Of a stretch of DNA of 64,000 nucleotides, positions 35,530 to 45,921 are shown one piece after another. Under the pieces are notes generated by a model that saw nothing but the letters and a program-made list of their open reading frames with translations, did not search any database and was not told the origin of the DNA. The position numbers were made by a program, and so were the translations under genes. Location of the stretch: NCBI RefSeq assembly GCF_000143415.4, contig NW_003314269.1, positions 2,072,118 to 2,136,117 of the forward strand, in the 5' to 3' direction. Positions within the stretch are counted from its first letter, which is position 1; each line of letters begins with the position of its first letter. This DNA comes from Selaginella moellendorffii. Taxonomy: Eukaryota > Streptophyta > Lycopodiopsida > Selaginellales > Selaginellaceae.

Positions 35530-35580
35530 GAAGAAACTCTAGGTTTATTTAGGGCTCCTTACATCCAACAAGAGGGGAGA
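35530..35580. promoter_or_regulatory. Very short divergent promoter, UVH3 / unrecognised gene
   Basis: Only 51 bases separate the two start codons. Both 5' leaders must be very short or overlap the opposite gene. Co-expression is inference. Confidence 0.45.
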
Positions 35581-37310
35581 ATGGCGGAGGAGGACGATCG
35601 CTTCTTCCAGCAGCGACTGGCCAATCTGTGAGTACTGCGCTCCAGCGGCATAGAATCGATTGAGAATTCTCTTGTCACAGGAGGCAATCCCGGGAGCTCT
35701 TTGAGAACACAAGGAAGCTGCTCAATCAGCAAACCACGGACGCTGGAGGCTACTTTGGGAGATTGTGCTTGCAGCTCAAGGACGATCAGAGCAGCGTCAA
35801 GGCTCTGCAAGAGATGAGCTCGAATTTGCTACTCAGAATCGCGAATGGAATGAATCTCTTCCAGGTGAGCTTGTTTTCTTCGATCATTATTGGATTATAG
35901 GTTGCTGCGCAGGGTGGAAATGGAAATGTGGATGGTGATCGTTTGGTATCGGACACTGCCTCGGCTCACAGGTATGTTCTTACTTTCTTTTCATTCGGTA
36001 CATTTGGTCGACTAAAGCTAGCCTTGATACCAGCGAGACCAGCGCATTTTCTTTGGCTAAATGCAAAGCGTCGGCTACTTCTTTCACACCCCGGCTTCCA
36101 TCTAGACCAGTTGGTAGAAGCGATTTCGTGCGAGGGCTGGAAAAATCGAATGCTACTATCAGTTAAGATCAGACAACAACGAACACTAAAACAGAAGAAA
36201 ATGGTATTCGTTCTTGGTTTTTGTTCTTCTGGTCAACTGATCATGGTGTTTCTTTCGTGAGTAGATTCACTCTTCTCTGAGGAGGAGGATCCTCCACAAG
36301 CCGGGCTTGCTGCTTTAGAAGAAGACGCTAAGAAAGATGAAGATCACAAACGAAGTTCGAGCGATCGGGCATCCTCTTCTACAAGCCCCTCGGAGACGGA
36401 CTCGGATGCCCTCAACGCTCTCGTAACGGATGAGCTTCTCCAGCATGAAACTCCGAGAACAGGAGAAAACCAAATCGAGGTCGAGCACGTCGAAGATGAT
36501 CGTCACCATTCCAAGCACAACAACGATGCTGCTCTTGACTTCCAGCCTCCCAGCGAGGAGCTCCTAGCTCTCGGCCGGCTTACATCCATGGAGAAGCTCT
36601 CCATGCTGTGCACGCTCATCAACACGCTCAACTTCTGGGAGGACGAGCTCCTTCTCGACGGAAGCTGGACGACTACCACTCAGAGCTCGGTCTACACGCT
36701 CATCGCCGCGGCACGGGAGAGCCAGAAACGGCTCTTCAAGATGCTGAGCTCGTCCGATCACTCCAGGGCGGGGCTGTGCTGTGCCGCCATTCGCGAGCTC
36801 GTAAGAGCTTATCCTCCCGAGAGGCTACTCCCGGCTGGATTCCTCGTGGTCTTACTCAAGAACACAGACACTGTGGAGAGACTAGAAGCTTTCCAGGACA
36901 ACGATGCTGCTAGCTTCTGGGATATGCTCATGACTTTCGCGGTGACGCTCATGGACGAGCATGGCAACACGGCAGAACAAGTCGGCTCCATGCTGCTCGA
37001 CTTTGTCGTTCCGGCTCTAGCTGCGGAGCAGCAGCCACTGGTGGAAGATCCGGAAGAAGCCCGAGCTGTTCTCCGTCTCTTCCTGGTGTCACACATTTGC
37101 TGCCGGATCATGTACAAGGGAGCCAGGGCCAATAGTAGCAGCAGCAGTGGCTCCAACGAAAGATCAAGCTTTCATAGCAAAAGTGATATCTCGGACAGTG
37201 AAAGCAAAGTTCTTAAGCTGGAGAAATCTAAAGGGCGAAAGACCAAGCGGCTGTGGAAGTCTGTGCTAGCGCTGGCTTGGAAGAAAAACTCGACTAAATC
37301 TTGGCGTTAA
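35581..37310 (+). CDS. Unrecognised plant protein with acidic linker and helical C-terminal domain
   Basis: A consistent gene model starts MAEEDDRFFQQRLANL. It continues after an intron as RQSRELFENTRKLLNQQ and LKDDQSSVKALQEMSSNLLL. Two small exons (GGNGNVDGDRLVSDTASAHR; PVGRSDFVRGLEKSNATI) and a long last exon follow. The N-terminus is helical and probably coiled-coil. The middle is acidic and Ser/Asp/His-rich. The C-terminal 200 residues look like a helical domain (MEKLSMLCTLINTLNFWEDE, RAGLCCAAIRELVRAYPPER, SFWDMLMTFAVTLMDEHGN) and end in a basic tail. I do not recognise the family. The donor of the small exon near 36,163 (GTTAAG) is non-standard but gives the only open junction. The last 30 bases lie in a tandem repeat. 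Confidence 0.65.
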
Positions 37311-37334
37311 TAAGAACTGCATTAAGGGGCTTAA

Positions 37335-37397
37335 GCGGGGATAGATCAGCTCGGAGAGCATCACTGAAGTTCTGAAGGCCGCGTGTTCGATCCACGC
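37335..37397 (+). pseudogene. tRNA-Phe(GAA)-like sequence, copy 1
   Basis: It begins GCGGGGATAGATCAGC and ends TGTTCGATCCACGC, with an internal CTGAAG giving a GAA anticodon. This is close to the plant tRNA-Phe sequence as I know it. The 3' half of the acceptor stem is missing and the D and anticodon arms have indels. Not likely functional. Confidence 0.6.
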
Positions 37398-37459
37398 AAG
37401 AGTGGCTTCGAAGAAAACTCGACTAAATTTTGGCGCTAAGAACTTGATTACAAGCTTAA

Positions 37460-37529
37460 GCGGGGATAGATCAGCTCGGAAGCGTCACTGACGATCTGAA
37501 GGTCGCGTGTTCGATCCACGCTCACCGCA
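37460..37529 (+). pseudogene. tRNA-Phe-like sequence, copy 2
   Basis: This is the most complete copy: GCGGGGATAGATCAGC at the start and GTTCGATCCACGCTCACCGC at the end, so both acceptor strands and the T arm (B box) are kept. The anticodon region reads CTGACGA instead of CTGAAGA and lacks two bases in the stem, which spoils the anticodon arm. Confidence 0.65.
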
Positions 37530-37590
37530 AGAGTGCCTTCGAAGAAAACTCGACTAAATTTTGGCGCTAAGAACTTGATTACAAGCTTAA

Positions 37591-37628
37591 GCAGGGATAG
37601 ATCGCGTGTTGAATCCACGCTCACCGCA
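37591..37628 (+). pseudogene. tRNA-Phe-like sequence, copy 3 (internally deleted)
   Basis: It keeps GCAGGGATAGATCGCGTG and the T-arm/acceptor end (GAATCCACGCTCACCGCA) but lacks the D and anticodon arms. Confidence 0.6.
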
Positions 37629-37665
37629 ATAGTTTTTTCATTAGTGAGAAAAAGTGAATGCTTCG

Positions 37666-38246
<581 letters not shown>

Positions 38247-38741
38247 TTTCAACCCCAGGCCTAGAACGGATATTCGTCAACGTTAACCGGATATTCGAGT
38301 CTGCCCTAATGCTTACGTGGAGCGTGAGTGCCACGTGTAAAGTGGCCGTGGTATAAATTGATTCTCTCCGAATATTTTGCCCCAGTTCGTTCGCGATCGC
38401 TGGGAGCTCGAGGTAAGCCAATGCGTGTTCTTTCCTGTCAATCGCTGCTTCTCCGGTGCTCTGCCTGTGATATTATGGATTCCTCTTGCCTCTTTTCGGG
38501 ATCTTGATCGCGTCCTTGCTCGATTGAATCTTTCTTGCCTCTCCTCTGGATCTTTCTACGATTTGATCGCATCGGCACTTGATCGTTGCTCTCCTTTGCC
38601 GATTCCATGCTTCGCGTGAATCTTTCTTGCGTCTTCTCTGGATCTTGATCGCTCCCGCTCTAGAATCGCCTCGATCTTGATGGATTTCTTGCGGATTTTG
38701 ACCATTCGATCCCGCTCTCGCCATTCCCAGGGTGTCTCGCG

Positions 38742-40130
38742 ATGGATCTCGACGGCAGCAACCGCCTCCTGCGCCTGATCGCGATCTTTCTCTCGATCGT
38801 CTCCGCGGCACATGCATTCGGCTACATGAGCACCATGGCGGCGCTGTGGGGATCCGGCTCCTCCCCGGTCAAGAGCTTCTCCGTCTGTGGCATCGACGCG
38901 AGCTCCGGCAATCCACGCTGCTGGGGCACATTCGCGATCAACAACGCCTCCATCCCGCCCGCCAACATCTCGCTCTGGTCGCTCACCGGCGGCGCATACT
39001 TCGCTTGCGGCCTCACGCTCGACGGCCACAACCCCGTGTGTTGGGGCCAGACCCCGGGCAGCATCGTCCCCGCGGCCTTCCAGAGCGTCCGCTACTCCAC
39101 CATCAACTGCGGCGGCTGGCACGTCTGCGCAATCCGGGACAAGAGCATCCTCCCGGGCGACGAGGGCCGGGTGGACTGCTGGGGCAACAACGATTTCGGC
39201 CAGTGCTCGCCCCCGATCACCATCCCCATGCGCAGCATCACCGCAGGCGACTACTTCTCGTGCGGCCTCACGCAGTACACGGGCCGGGTCGTGTGCTGGG
39301 GCCAGATGTCCGGCGACCACAACGATTCCGCCCAGCGCAACCGCTTCAACCAGCGCAGCCTCTTCGACACCATCGCGGCGGGGCGGACACACGTCTGTGG
39401 CATCCTCCGGAAGGACCACCGCGCGCTGTGCTGGGGCGCCAACGATCACGGCCAGTGCTCGCCGCCGGAGGGGGTGGCCTTCTCGGCCATCTCCGCGGGG
39501 ATGTTCCACACTTGCGGCATCCGGCTCGACAACCACTCGGCGCAGTGCTGGGGGGACGATTCGGTCGGCCAGTCGAGCGCTCCCGCGGGCGTGGCCTTCT
39601 CGCTCATCACCGCCGGGGATCGATACACTTGCGGCGTGAGGCTGGATCGGGATGATCACGGAGGCGTGGAGTGCTGGGGGAATCAAGTGGCGGCGCCGCC
39701 CGACCTGGGATTCAACGCGAGCCAGGGGGTGTGCGTGGAGAGCTCGTCGTGCCGATCCACTCAGTTTGAGCTCGCGCCTCTGGTGGTGGTGGCTGGGGAC
39801 AATCTCACGGAGACCGCGGCGACCACCGGGTGTAAGATCTGCTCGCCTTGCGCTACGTGCGGCGATGGGTTCTACGAGGCGGCCGCTTGCGGCCAGAGCC
39901 GGGACACGGAGTGCTCGAGCTGCGCGGCTTGCCGGTTCCACGAGCACGATCGGTGTACCAAGGTTTGCGAGCGCTACCGTCGGATGGGCGATGATGGGAG
40001 GGGCTCGGGCAGGAAGAAACCCGCGGCGGTGACTGCTGCTAAGAGCAGTGTCAAAGCTGCGGCAGTGCCATTCCTCGCCGGGAAGACGACGGTCATGGCG
40101 GTGGTGATCTTTTCTTTGGCTTTGTTCTAG
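38742..40130 (+). CDS. CRINKLY4-like ectodomain protein without kinase
   Basis: Intronless, 462 residues, GC-rich. A signal peptide (LLRLIAIFLSIVSAAHAFG) is followed by seven crinkly/RCC1-like repeats with the pattern [FYH].CG[IL]...CWG. They begin at FSVCGI, FACGL, HVCAI, FSCGL, HVCGI, HTCGI and YTCGV. A TNFR-like Cys-rich region follows (CKICSPCATCGDGFYEAAAC ... CSSCAACRFHEHDRCTKVC). CR4 receptors then have a membrane span and a kinase. Here the protein stops after a basic/Ala linker and a terminal hydrophobic tail (TTVMAVVIFSLALF), which looks like a GPI-anchor signal. No kinase domain is found downstream. It may bind ligands or act as a co-receptor or decoy in the CR4 pathway; that role is inference. 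Confidence 0.88.
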   Translation: MDLDGSNRLLRLIAIFLSIVSAAHAFGYMSTMAALWGSGSSPVKSFSVCGIDASSGNPRCWGTFAINNASIPPANISLWSLTGGAYFACGLTLDGHNPVCWGQTPGSIVPAAFQSVRYSTINCGGWHVCAIRDKSILPGDEGRVDCWGNNDFGQCSPPITIPMRSITAGDYFSCGLTQYTGRVVCWGQMSGDHNDSAQRNRFNQRSLFDTIAAGRTHVCGILRKDHRALCWGANDHGQCSPPEGVAFSAISAGMFHTCGIRLDNHSAQCWGDDSVGQSSAPAGVAFSLITAGDRYTCGVRLDRDDHGGVECWGNQVAAPPDLGFNASQGVCVESSSCRSTQFELAPLVVVAGDNLTETAATTGCKICSPCATCGDGFYEAAACGQSRDTECSSCAACRFHEHDRCTKVCERYRRMGDDGRGSGRKKPAAVTAAKSSVKAAAVPFLAGKTTVMAVVIFSLALF

Positions 40131-41255
40131 AGTTTGCGCGTAGTCAATCCGATGATTCATCAGGTTTATTAACTGTTTTGGGGCCTTTATTATTCGCTTC
40201 TTTTTACATAAGAGTAGTTAGGGTATTTATATAGATGGGGTAATCTTTTTATTGAAGAGAATATACTAACCAATTTGAGATTCTTGAACCACGCACAGTG
40301 GATTTATGTTGAGAATGCTGTCCTCATAGAGCTGCCAAAGAGAAAATAAAAGAAAATCTATAAAGAACATGGATCCATGAGAGATCATAGTACCTTGGAT
40401 GCCAAGGCATAGCCATGGATGATCTTGCTAAAGATGCAATTGTTAGCTTCCTACTGCTGGTGTTATGATGATCCCCATCTTCTAGATGGGATCGAGCTTG
40501 TGATGAAAATCCCCAGCTTCTATCAAGATCACAATAGATTTCATCAACCTAGAATTGGCAAGCCAGCAGCAATGGTAGCTTACGCTGAGAGGGCAACGTT
40601 TGGAGAGGCATTGAATGATTCACTAATGATTCCTTCACTTCAATTGATATGCATTCTCACTTTGGCAACTCGTCCTAAGGCAAAGAATATCTTAAAATAT
40701 TTTTTCCCTTCATATCAAAATCCCAAAGCACCAATATTTTTGGCAAAGGTTTAACAAGAATGATTCTCTAGATGCCAATATCATAACATTCTTAAAAAGT
40801 TGATCAAGTGCCAAATAAGTCTCACCACTGCAATTCATTACACAAGCATCCACATTTCCATCTGCATCAATCTAGTGCACACACATCCACATTTGCATCT
40901 GCATCGGGCATATTAAACATGGATTGTGTGTAATCTCTTTTTACAATTAGCATTCTTCATCACATAGCATATTGCCAACATTTTTCATTGTTGTGCCTTG
41001 CCATGCTTATCTTTGTTTCATTCCTCACATCATATAGTGCATCACTAGCATTGCTCATGGCTATGCATCACCATGCTCATTCTTGTTTCATTTTTTGCAT
41101 TGTATAGTGTATTGCTAGTATTGTTTATTGTTGTGCAAGATTATGTTCATTATTGTTTGTTAGTGGTTATGTGGAGAGGAAAAATGATTTGTGATAGGAA
41201 AAATTATAGATATAATATCATGAAAAAGGGATTTGACATCATCTTGCAAGCTTTC
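40131..41255. other. 3' leader, then AT-rich repetitive sequence
   Basis: The first 130 bases are probably the 3' end of the CR4-like transcript. The rest is AT-rich with short redundant phrases (for example CATCCACATTTGCATCTGCATC near 40,850-40,910). An open frame at 40,419-40,754 has no recognisable domain. No structural RNA is seen. Confidence 0.4.
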
Positions 41256-41447
41256 AACAATTCAACAATAATAAAAATGAAGAAAGCATGATGGCTGCAA
41301 TGTAAGTTTTTTTTTTCTTTTACTTCTATAATTTCTTTTTTGCTAGGTACCTTGGAATTCCATTTAAAAACACACTCTTTCGAGTTTATGCGTCAACTAC
41401 TACACATGGCAAATGTGTGATTTTGTTCTCCAAGCACAATATTAAAG

Positions 41448-41756
41448 ATGAGAGTGACAATAAAGCTGAAAACGGGGAGCGAGAGGATGCTAACAACATC
41501 AAGGAGTCCACATGTGAACAAAAAGGGGGAGCCAAAGGATGTTATGAACCCAAGTGGTGATGGCAATAATATGATTAAGAACGGTGACCCAAACCTAGAT
41601 ACGACTAAGAATGAAGAGCCCCCGGATGCAAATGAGAACGAGGACCCAAACAAGAATGCAAACCATGAAGGTGACGAGCCAAATGTGGAACTTAATGCCG
41701 AGCTAGATCCCAATGACAAAGAGAAGGGTAAGGAGGAAATAGAGGAACTATTCTAA
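41448..41756 (+). CDS. Acidic, Asn-rich 102-codon open frame (copy 1), function unknown
   Basis: The frame encodes a very hydrophilic, Asn/Glu/Asp/Lys-rich product ending EKGKEEIEELF, with no recognised domain. The frame in front of it (VYASTTTHGKCVILFSKHNI, then KDESDNKAENGEREDANN) overlaps out of register, so the ORF may be the frameshifted tail of a longer ancestral protein. It is repeated at 42,365-42,673. Whether it is expressed is unknown; it may be transposon debris. Confidence 0.25.
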   Translation: MRVTIKLKTGSERMLTTSRSPHVNKKGEPKDVMNPSGDGNNMIKNGDPNLDTTKNEEPPDANENEDPNKNANHEGDEPNVELNAELDPNDKEKGKEEIEELF

Positions 41757-42364
41757 AAGATATATTGACTAGGGAGAGTTGGCAAAGGACTTTTAATAAC
41801 TATCATTAATAAGAATTGTTTATTTTGTTGCAATGTAATGTAGAACATTGTTTGCATGTAAGGCCTTTTAGTGACTTTAGGATAGAGTGGCTGGAAAGGT
41901 TTTTCAATTTCATAGCAAGAAGTGGAAGTGATTCCACAAGTATATGCTTAGTACTTTCTATCATTTCTAATTTTTTTTATTGTACAGTTGCAATTACACA
42001 AATTAATTTCCATTTAAAAATTCTTGAAATGCTCCCTCTACAAAGTAGTGGTTCTAAAGTGGGAGTAAGCCTAAATGAGGCTTACTAGACTTGGATCATG
42101 GAGTGGACTAAAGCAATCTGATTATGGGTAAGCAAGATAATGTAGAGGTGACCCTAAACCCTGTGCTCACTGAACAATTCAATAATAATAAAAATGAAGA
42201 AAGCATGATGGCTACAATGTAAGTTTTTTTTTTCTTTTACTTCTATAATTTCTTTTTTGCTAGGTACCTTGGAATTCCATTTAAAAACACACTCTTTCGA
42301 GTTTATGCGTCAACTACTAAACATGGCAAATGTGTGATTTTGTTCTCCAAGCACAATATTAAAG

Positions 42365-42673
42365 ATGAGAGTGATAATAAAGCTGAAAACGGGGAGCGAG
42401 AGGATGCTAACAACATCAAGGAGTCCACATATGAACAAAAAGGGGGAGCCAAAGGATGTTATGAACCCAAGTGGTGATGGCAATAATATGATTAAGAACG
42501 GTGACCCAAACCTAGATACGACTAAGAATGAGGAGCCCCCGGATGCAAATGAGAACGAGGACCCAAACAAGAATGCAAACCATGAAGGTGACGAGCCAAA
42601 TGTGGAACTTAATGCCGAGCTAGATCCCAATGACAAAGAGAAGGGTAAGGAGGAAATAGAGGAACTATTCTAA
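42365..42673 (+). CDS. Acidic, Asn-rich 102-codon open frame (copy 2), function unknown
   Basis: Second copy of the ORF in the tandem duplication. It differs from copy 1 at two residues (Thr to Ile at position 5; Val to Met in SPHVNKK). Its open state reflects recent duplication and is not by itself evidence of selection. Confidence 0.25.
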   Translation: MRVIIKLKTGSERMLTTSRSPHMNKKGEPKDVMNPSGDGNNMIKNGDPNLDTTKNEEPPDANENEDPNKNANHEGDEPNVELNAELDPNDKEKGKEEIEELF

Positions 42674-43088
42674 AAGATATATTGACTAGGGAGAGTTGGC
42701 AAAGGACTTTTAATAACTATCATTAATAAGAATTGTTTATTTTGTTGCAATGTAATATAGAACATTGTTTGCATGTAAGGCCTTTTAGTGACTTTAGGAT
42801 AGAGTGGCTGGAAAGGTTTTTCAATTTCATAGCAAGAAGTGGAAGTGATTCCACAAGTATATGTTTAGTACTTTCTATCATTTCTAATTTTTTTTATTGT
42901 ACAGTTGCAATTACACAAATTAATTTCCATTTAAGAATTCTTGAAATGCTCCCTCGTGGTTCTAAAATGGAAGTAAACCTAAATGAGGCTCACTAGGCTT
43001 GGATCATGGAGTGGACTAGAGTAATCTGATTATGGGTAAGCAAAATAATGTAGAGGTGACCCTAAACCCTAAACCTTGTGCTCACTGA

Positions 43089-44540
43089 TCCCCCCCCCCC
43101 CCCCCCCACAACCACATTAGTGTCTATATATTTTGCCTCATTTTACAATACAAGATCAATATTGGTTGTTACAACAAGTTGATATTTATATTAGATGCAC
43201 CTTTGCACCTTGGTCTTGTGAAGGTTTGACATGTTGTGGCTGAGCAAAGATGACTCATAATCATTTGAAATTAAAAACTAATGCATTACTATCAAAGGAG
43301 GCCAAACACTTTTTTATGGTAAGGAATTACTTTTATGTATACTTGTTATGAGTAATGTGTATGAATATCTGACAGGTGTATGCCTATGAAAAAGGTAAAC
43401 TTCACAAGAAATAGAGTATCTACTACTTAATTGAATCAAGTCAAGTTATAGTCCACACTTATTTTGGAGCAAATGACATCATGAGGTATATCAGTCTCTT
43501 ATGTTTTTTGACTTATTGGATCACATCAAATGATTGTAATGACAACGGTAAATGTATAGTTATCATTTGGTTGCAAAAAAAAAAAAACTTTTTGATCATA
43601 GGTTATATTGATAGAAGCAATAGCAATTGTAAACACATCTAAGTATATTTCTCCATGGTTTGGCTCAATACATTTTTTATAGCCATTTTCATCATTCTTT
43701 TTTTCTTGAGTTATTTCAAGTAATGCTCTAGATAATAGGCAACAGTTTTGGGATGGCAATGCTTGCTTATTAGTTTTGCTATAAAGGGTTATCAATAATG
43801 AGTTAAGTTTCTTTTGGTTCCAAAAACTATAGGGTAAATAAATAATGAGAGAATTTTTGAAATGAACAAGGAATAAACTCAGAGAACTTTTGAAATGAAC
43901 AAAGGCTAATTTCCTAACCTTTAAGGTCTTCTAGCTTTAAATCCCACATGCCAAAGTATATTCTTAGAATTCTCTTGTGGTTCATATCATTCTCCCCTCC
44001 TTCATAAATTAGCCACGAATTGCAAGATCGAGAAGCTAAACAAGACTTATATGAAAGGAGTCTAAGGCAATATGGCCATGGAGAAAATATATGTAAACGA
44101 CAACACCAACATTGCAATAAACAGCCACGACAAAAAGAAAGCAATACAACTTTCTTGCATGAGAAACAAAAAAATGAAAGTAAAACAAACAACTCAATCA
44201 TATAGCAATATAACTATAAACTTTAATTCTCCTCTTCCTCAACAATGTCATCCAAGTCTTTACAAAAACTTGGAAACACTCTTCACGTCATTCTTGGTTT
44301 CTCATGTAGTTTTATCCATAAATAGCCATTCCACTAAACCAACAATTTTTGAGTTGTCTTATAACATGACTTCACCAACCTTTAAGCAAAAATATTTGTT
44401 GGACTAGCCTTTTCAATATTGATATCTAGGACCTAGATGATAGATTGATCCATGACATCTGCTCATATAAAATATTGGATGAATATTTGAACTAACTAGC
44501 AAGTCTAAAGTGTATGTAAAATCCCTTTGTAATCAACTAA
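43089..44540. other. AT-rich region without recognised genes
   Basis: It opens with a poly-C run. Short minus-strand frames (43,526-43,795; 43,914-44,201) have no domains. Nothing else is supported. Confidence 0.4.
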
Positions 44541-45140
44541 TTTTTTCATTCTACTTTAGTCACTTAACTGTACTTTTGACCACTTGAAAAAGTCTATCTC
44601 ACAACCTTGATAAATTTTATTCCCAATTTGGGGACTTATTAGCCCCATAATGCCACTTTGCCTTTGCACTTGGTATAAATGCTCCACATGTTTAATCCTA
44701 CTATAAACACCCAAAGGTACCATTGATATATCAGCCAATTACTCTAAGGCTATATCTATTCACTTTTGTCTCATTGGTAATCCAAGACCATCCATACCAT
44801 AGTCCTGTCTCTTCAAGACTAGACCATCATGTCAATGACTAAATTTTCCATTCTTCTTTAGTCACTTAATTACACCTTTAACCACTTGGAGGAGTCTCAC
44901 TCATAATCTCCATAAGTTATATTCCCAATTTGGGGATATGCTAGCCCCGTGAATGGCATCTATGCCACTCAGCTTTTGCACTTGATCCAAGTGCTCCACA
45001 TGTCCAATCCCATGACAGACACCCCAAAAGTACCATCGACATATCAACTTGTTACAGTAAAGCCATGTCCACTTACCCTTGCCTCATTGGTAGTCCTAGA
45101 TCACCTGTGCCATAGTCCCATCTTTTAGAGACTAAGTCAT
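44541..45140 (+). repeat. 301-base tandem repeat, two diverged units
   Basis: Units at about 44,541-44,841 and 44,842-45,140 share phrases such as TTTAGTCACTTAA, TATTCCCAATTTGGGGA and GTGCTCCACATG in the same order, offset by 301 bases. They have diverged substantially. There is no coding potential. The next 780 bases (to 45,921) hold no recognised gene. Confidence 0.75.
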
Positions 45141-45921
45141 TTGTTCATGAGTGGTCCTCCTAAGATCACACCTTAGCATCCTTAGGGTACATGAAGATAT
45201 AGAGAATAGCCTTTCCCAATATCTCTTCTTTAGTCCCCACCAAGTTTTTCTCCATTCATGGCCATGTTCACCAACATTGCCACAGGGTTAAGGCCCAAAG
45301 GCCCAACCACTAAATCCCATTGACCTCTGTGACTTCCTTGCCATTTAATTGTATCTTTCATCACTACCCAAAAGAATTGTTCACCTTCCTTTCCACAGTC
45401 TGGGGCTTTGGGATGACATTTTGAAACATTACAACCCTACACAAGTTTCGTGGGTACTTTCCCCACCTTTAGCCCTTAGATGCCCTAGCTATGTGGCTAA
45501 AGCAAGGTTCTGTTGAGCCACACTAGGTATTCAAGTAGGTAATAGATTGGGAGTATCAACCATTCAATCTCCTGAGGGAACTAGAGCTAGCTCTTGAACA
45601 TTTCACCAAGATACCTTATTTGTTTGTCCATATTCACTTTAGTCTTAGAGTCCTTAGTGGTTATATCATCACCCAACACGTGGGTGTTTTTGGGTTATAT
45701 TGGCCTTTTTTGGCCAAACTAATTCCACTTGAGTCTAACCCTTATATATATATGCTCCCTAATCTCAGACTCCTTCTCAAACTTCATCTCGAACTCGATC
45801 CTGACACTTCCATATGTCACAACACTTGTCATTTGTCAATCCTTCTTGTGTCACTTTTTAAAGACTCATCCATTAATCACTTCATGCTCATTCCTCATTA
45901 CTAACACTTGAATAAGAGGGG

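Larger units (their letters stand above)
37285..37630 (+). repeat. Tandem array of gene-tail plus tRNA-Phe-like units
   Basis: A unit of about 125-132 bases is repeated nearly three times. Each unit has the sequence AAAACTCGACTAAATTTTGG (the end of the preceding gene's coding region in its first copy), a short spacer, and a tRNA-like block. Unit starts are offset by 125 and 132 bases (tRNA-like blocks at 37,335, 37,460 and 37,591). Confidence 0.75.
41256..43088 (+). repeat. 917-base tandem duplication
   Basis: Copies 41,256-42,172 and 42,173-43,088 are almost identical, with a handful of substitutions and a few small indels. Each begins AACAATTCAA and ends CTCACTGA. A CCCTAAA motif near the end is present once in copy 1 and twice in copy 2. 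Right after copy 2 is a run of C (about 43,090-43,107). Confidence 0.9.

Noticed and set aside
37335-37628. Functional tRNA-Phe genes
   Set aside because: All three copies have lost bases in the anticodon or D arm, and only copy 2 keeps both acceptor strands; they fit pseudogenes or a tRNA-derived repeat.
38556-40160. 534-codon open frame on the minus strand
   Set aside because: It is antisense to the CRINKLY4-like gene; GC-rich sequence with codon-position bias keeps the complementary frame open. Its composition is Arg/Ala-rich with no domain.
41393-42636. Two 108-codon Ser/Phe-rich minus-strand frames
   Set aside because: Antisense of the acidic Asn-rich ORF in the tandem duplication; their regular Gly-Ser-Phe pattern mirrors its codon composition.
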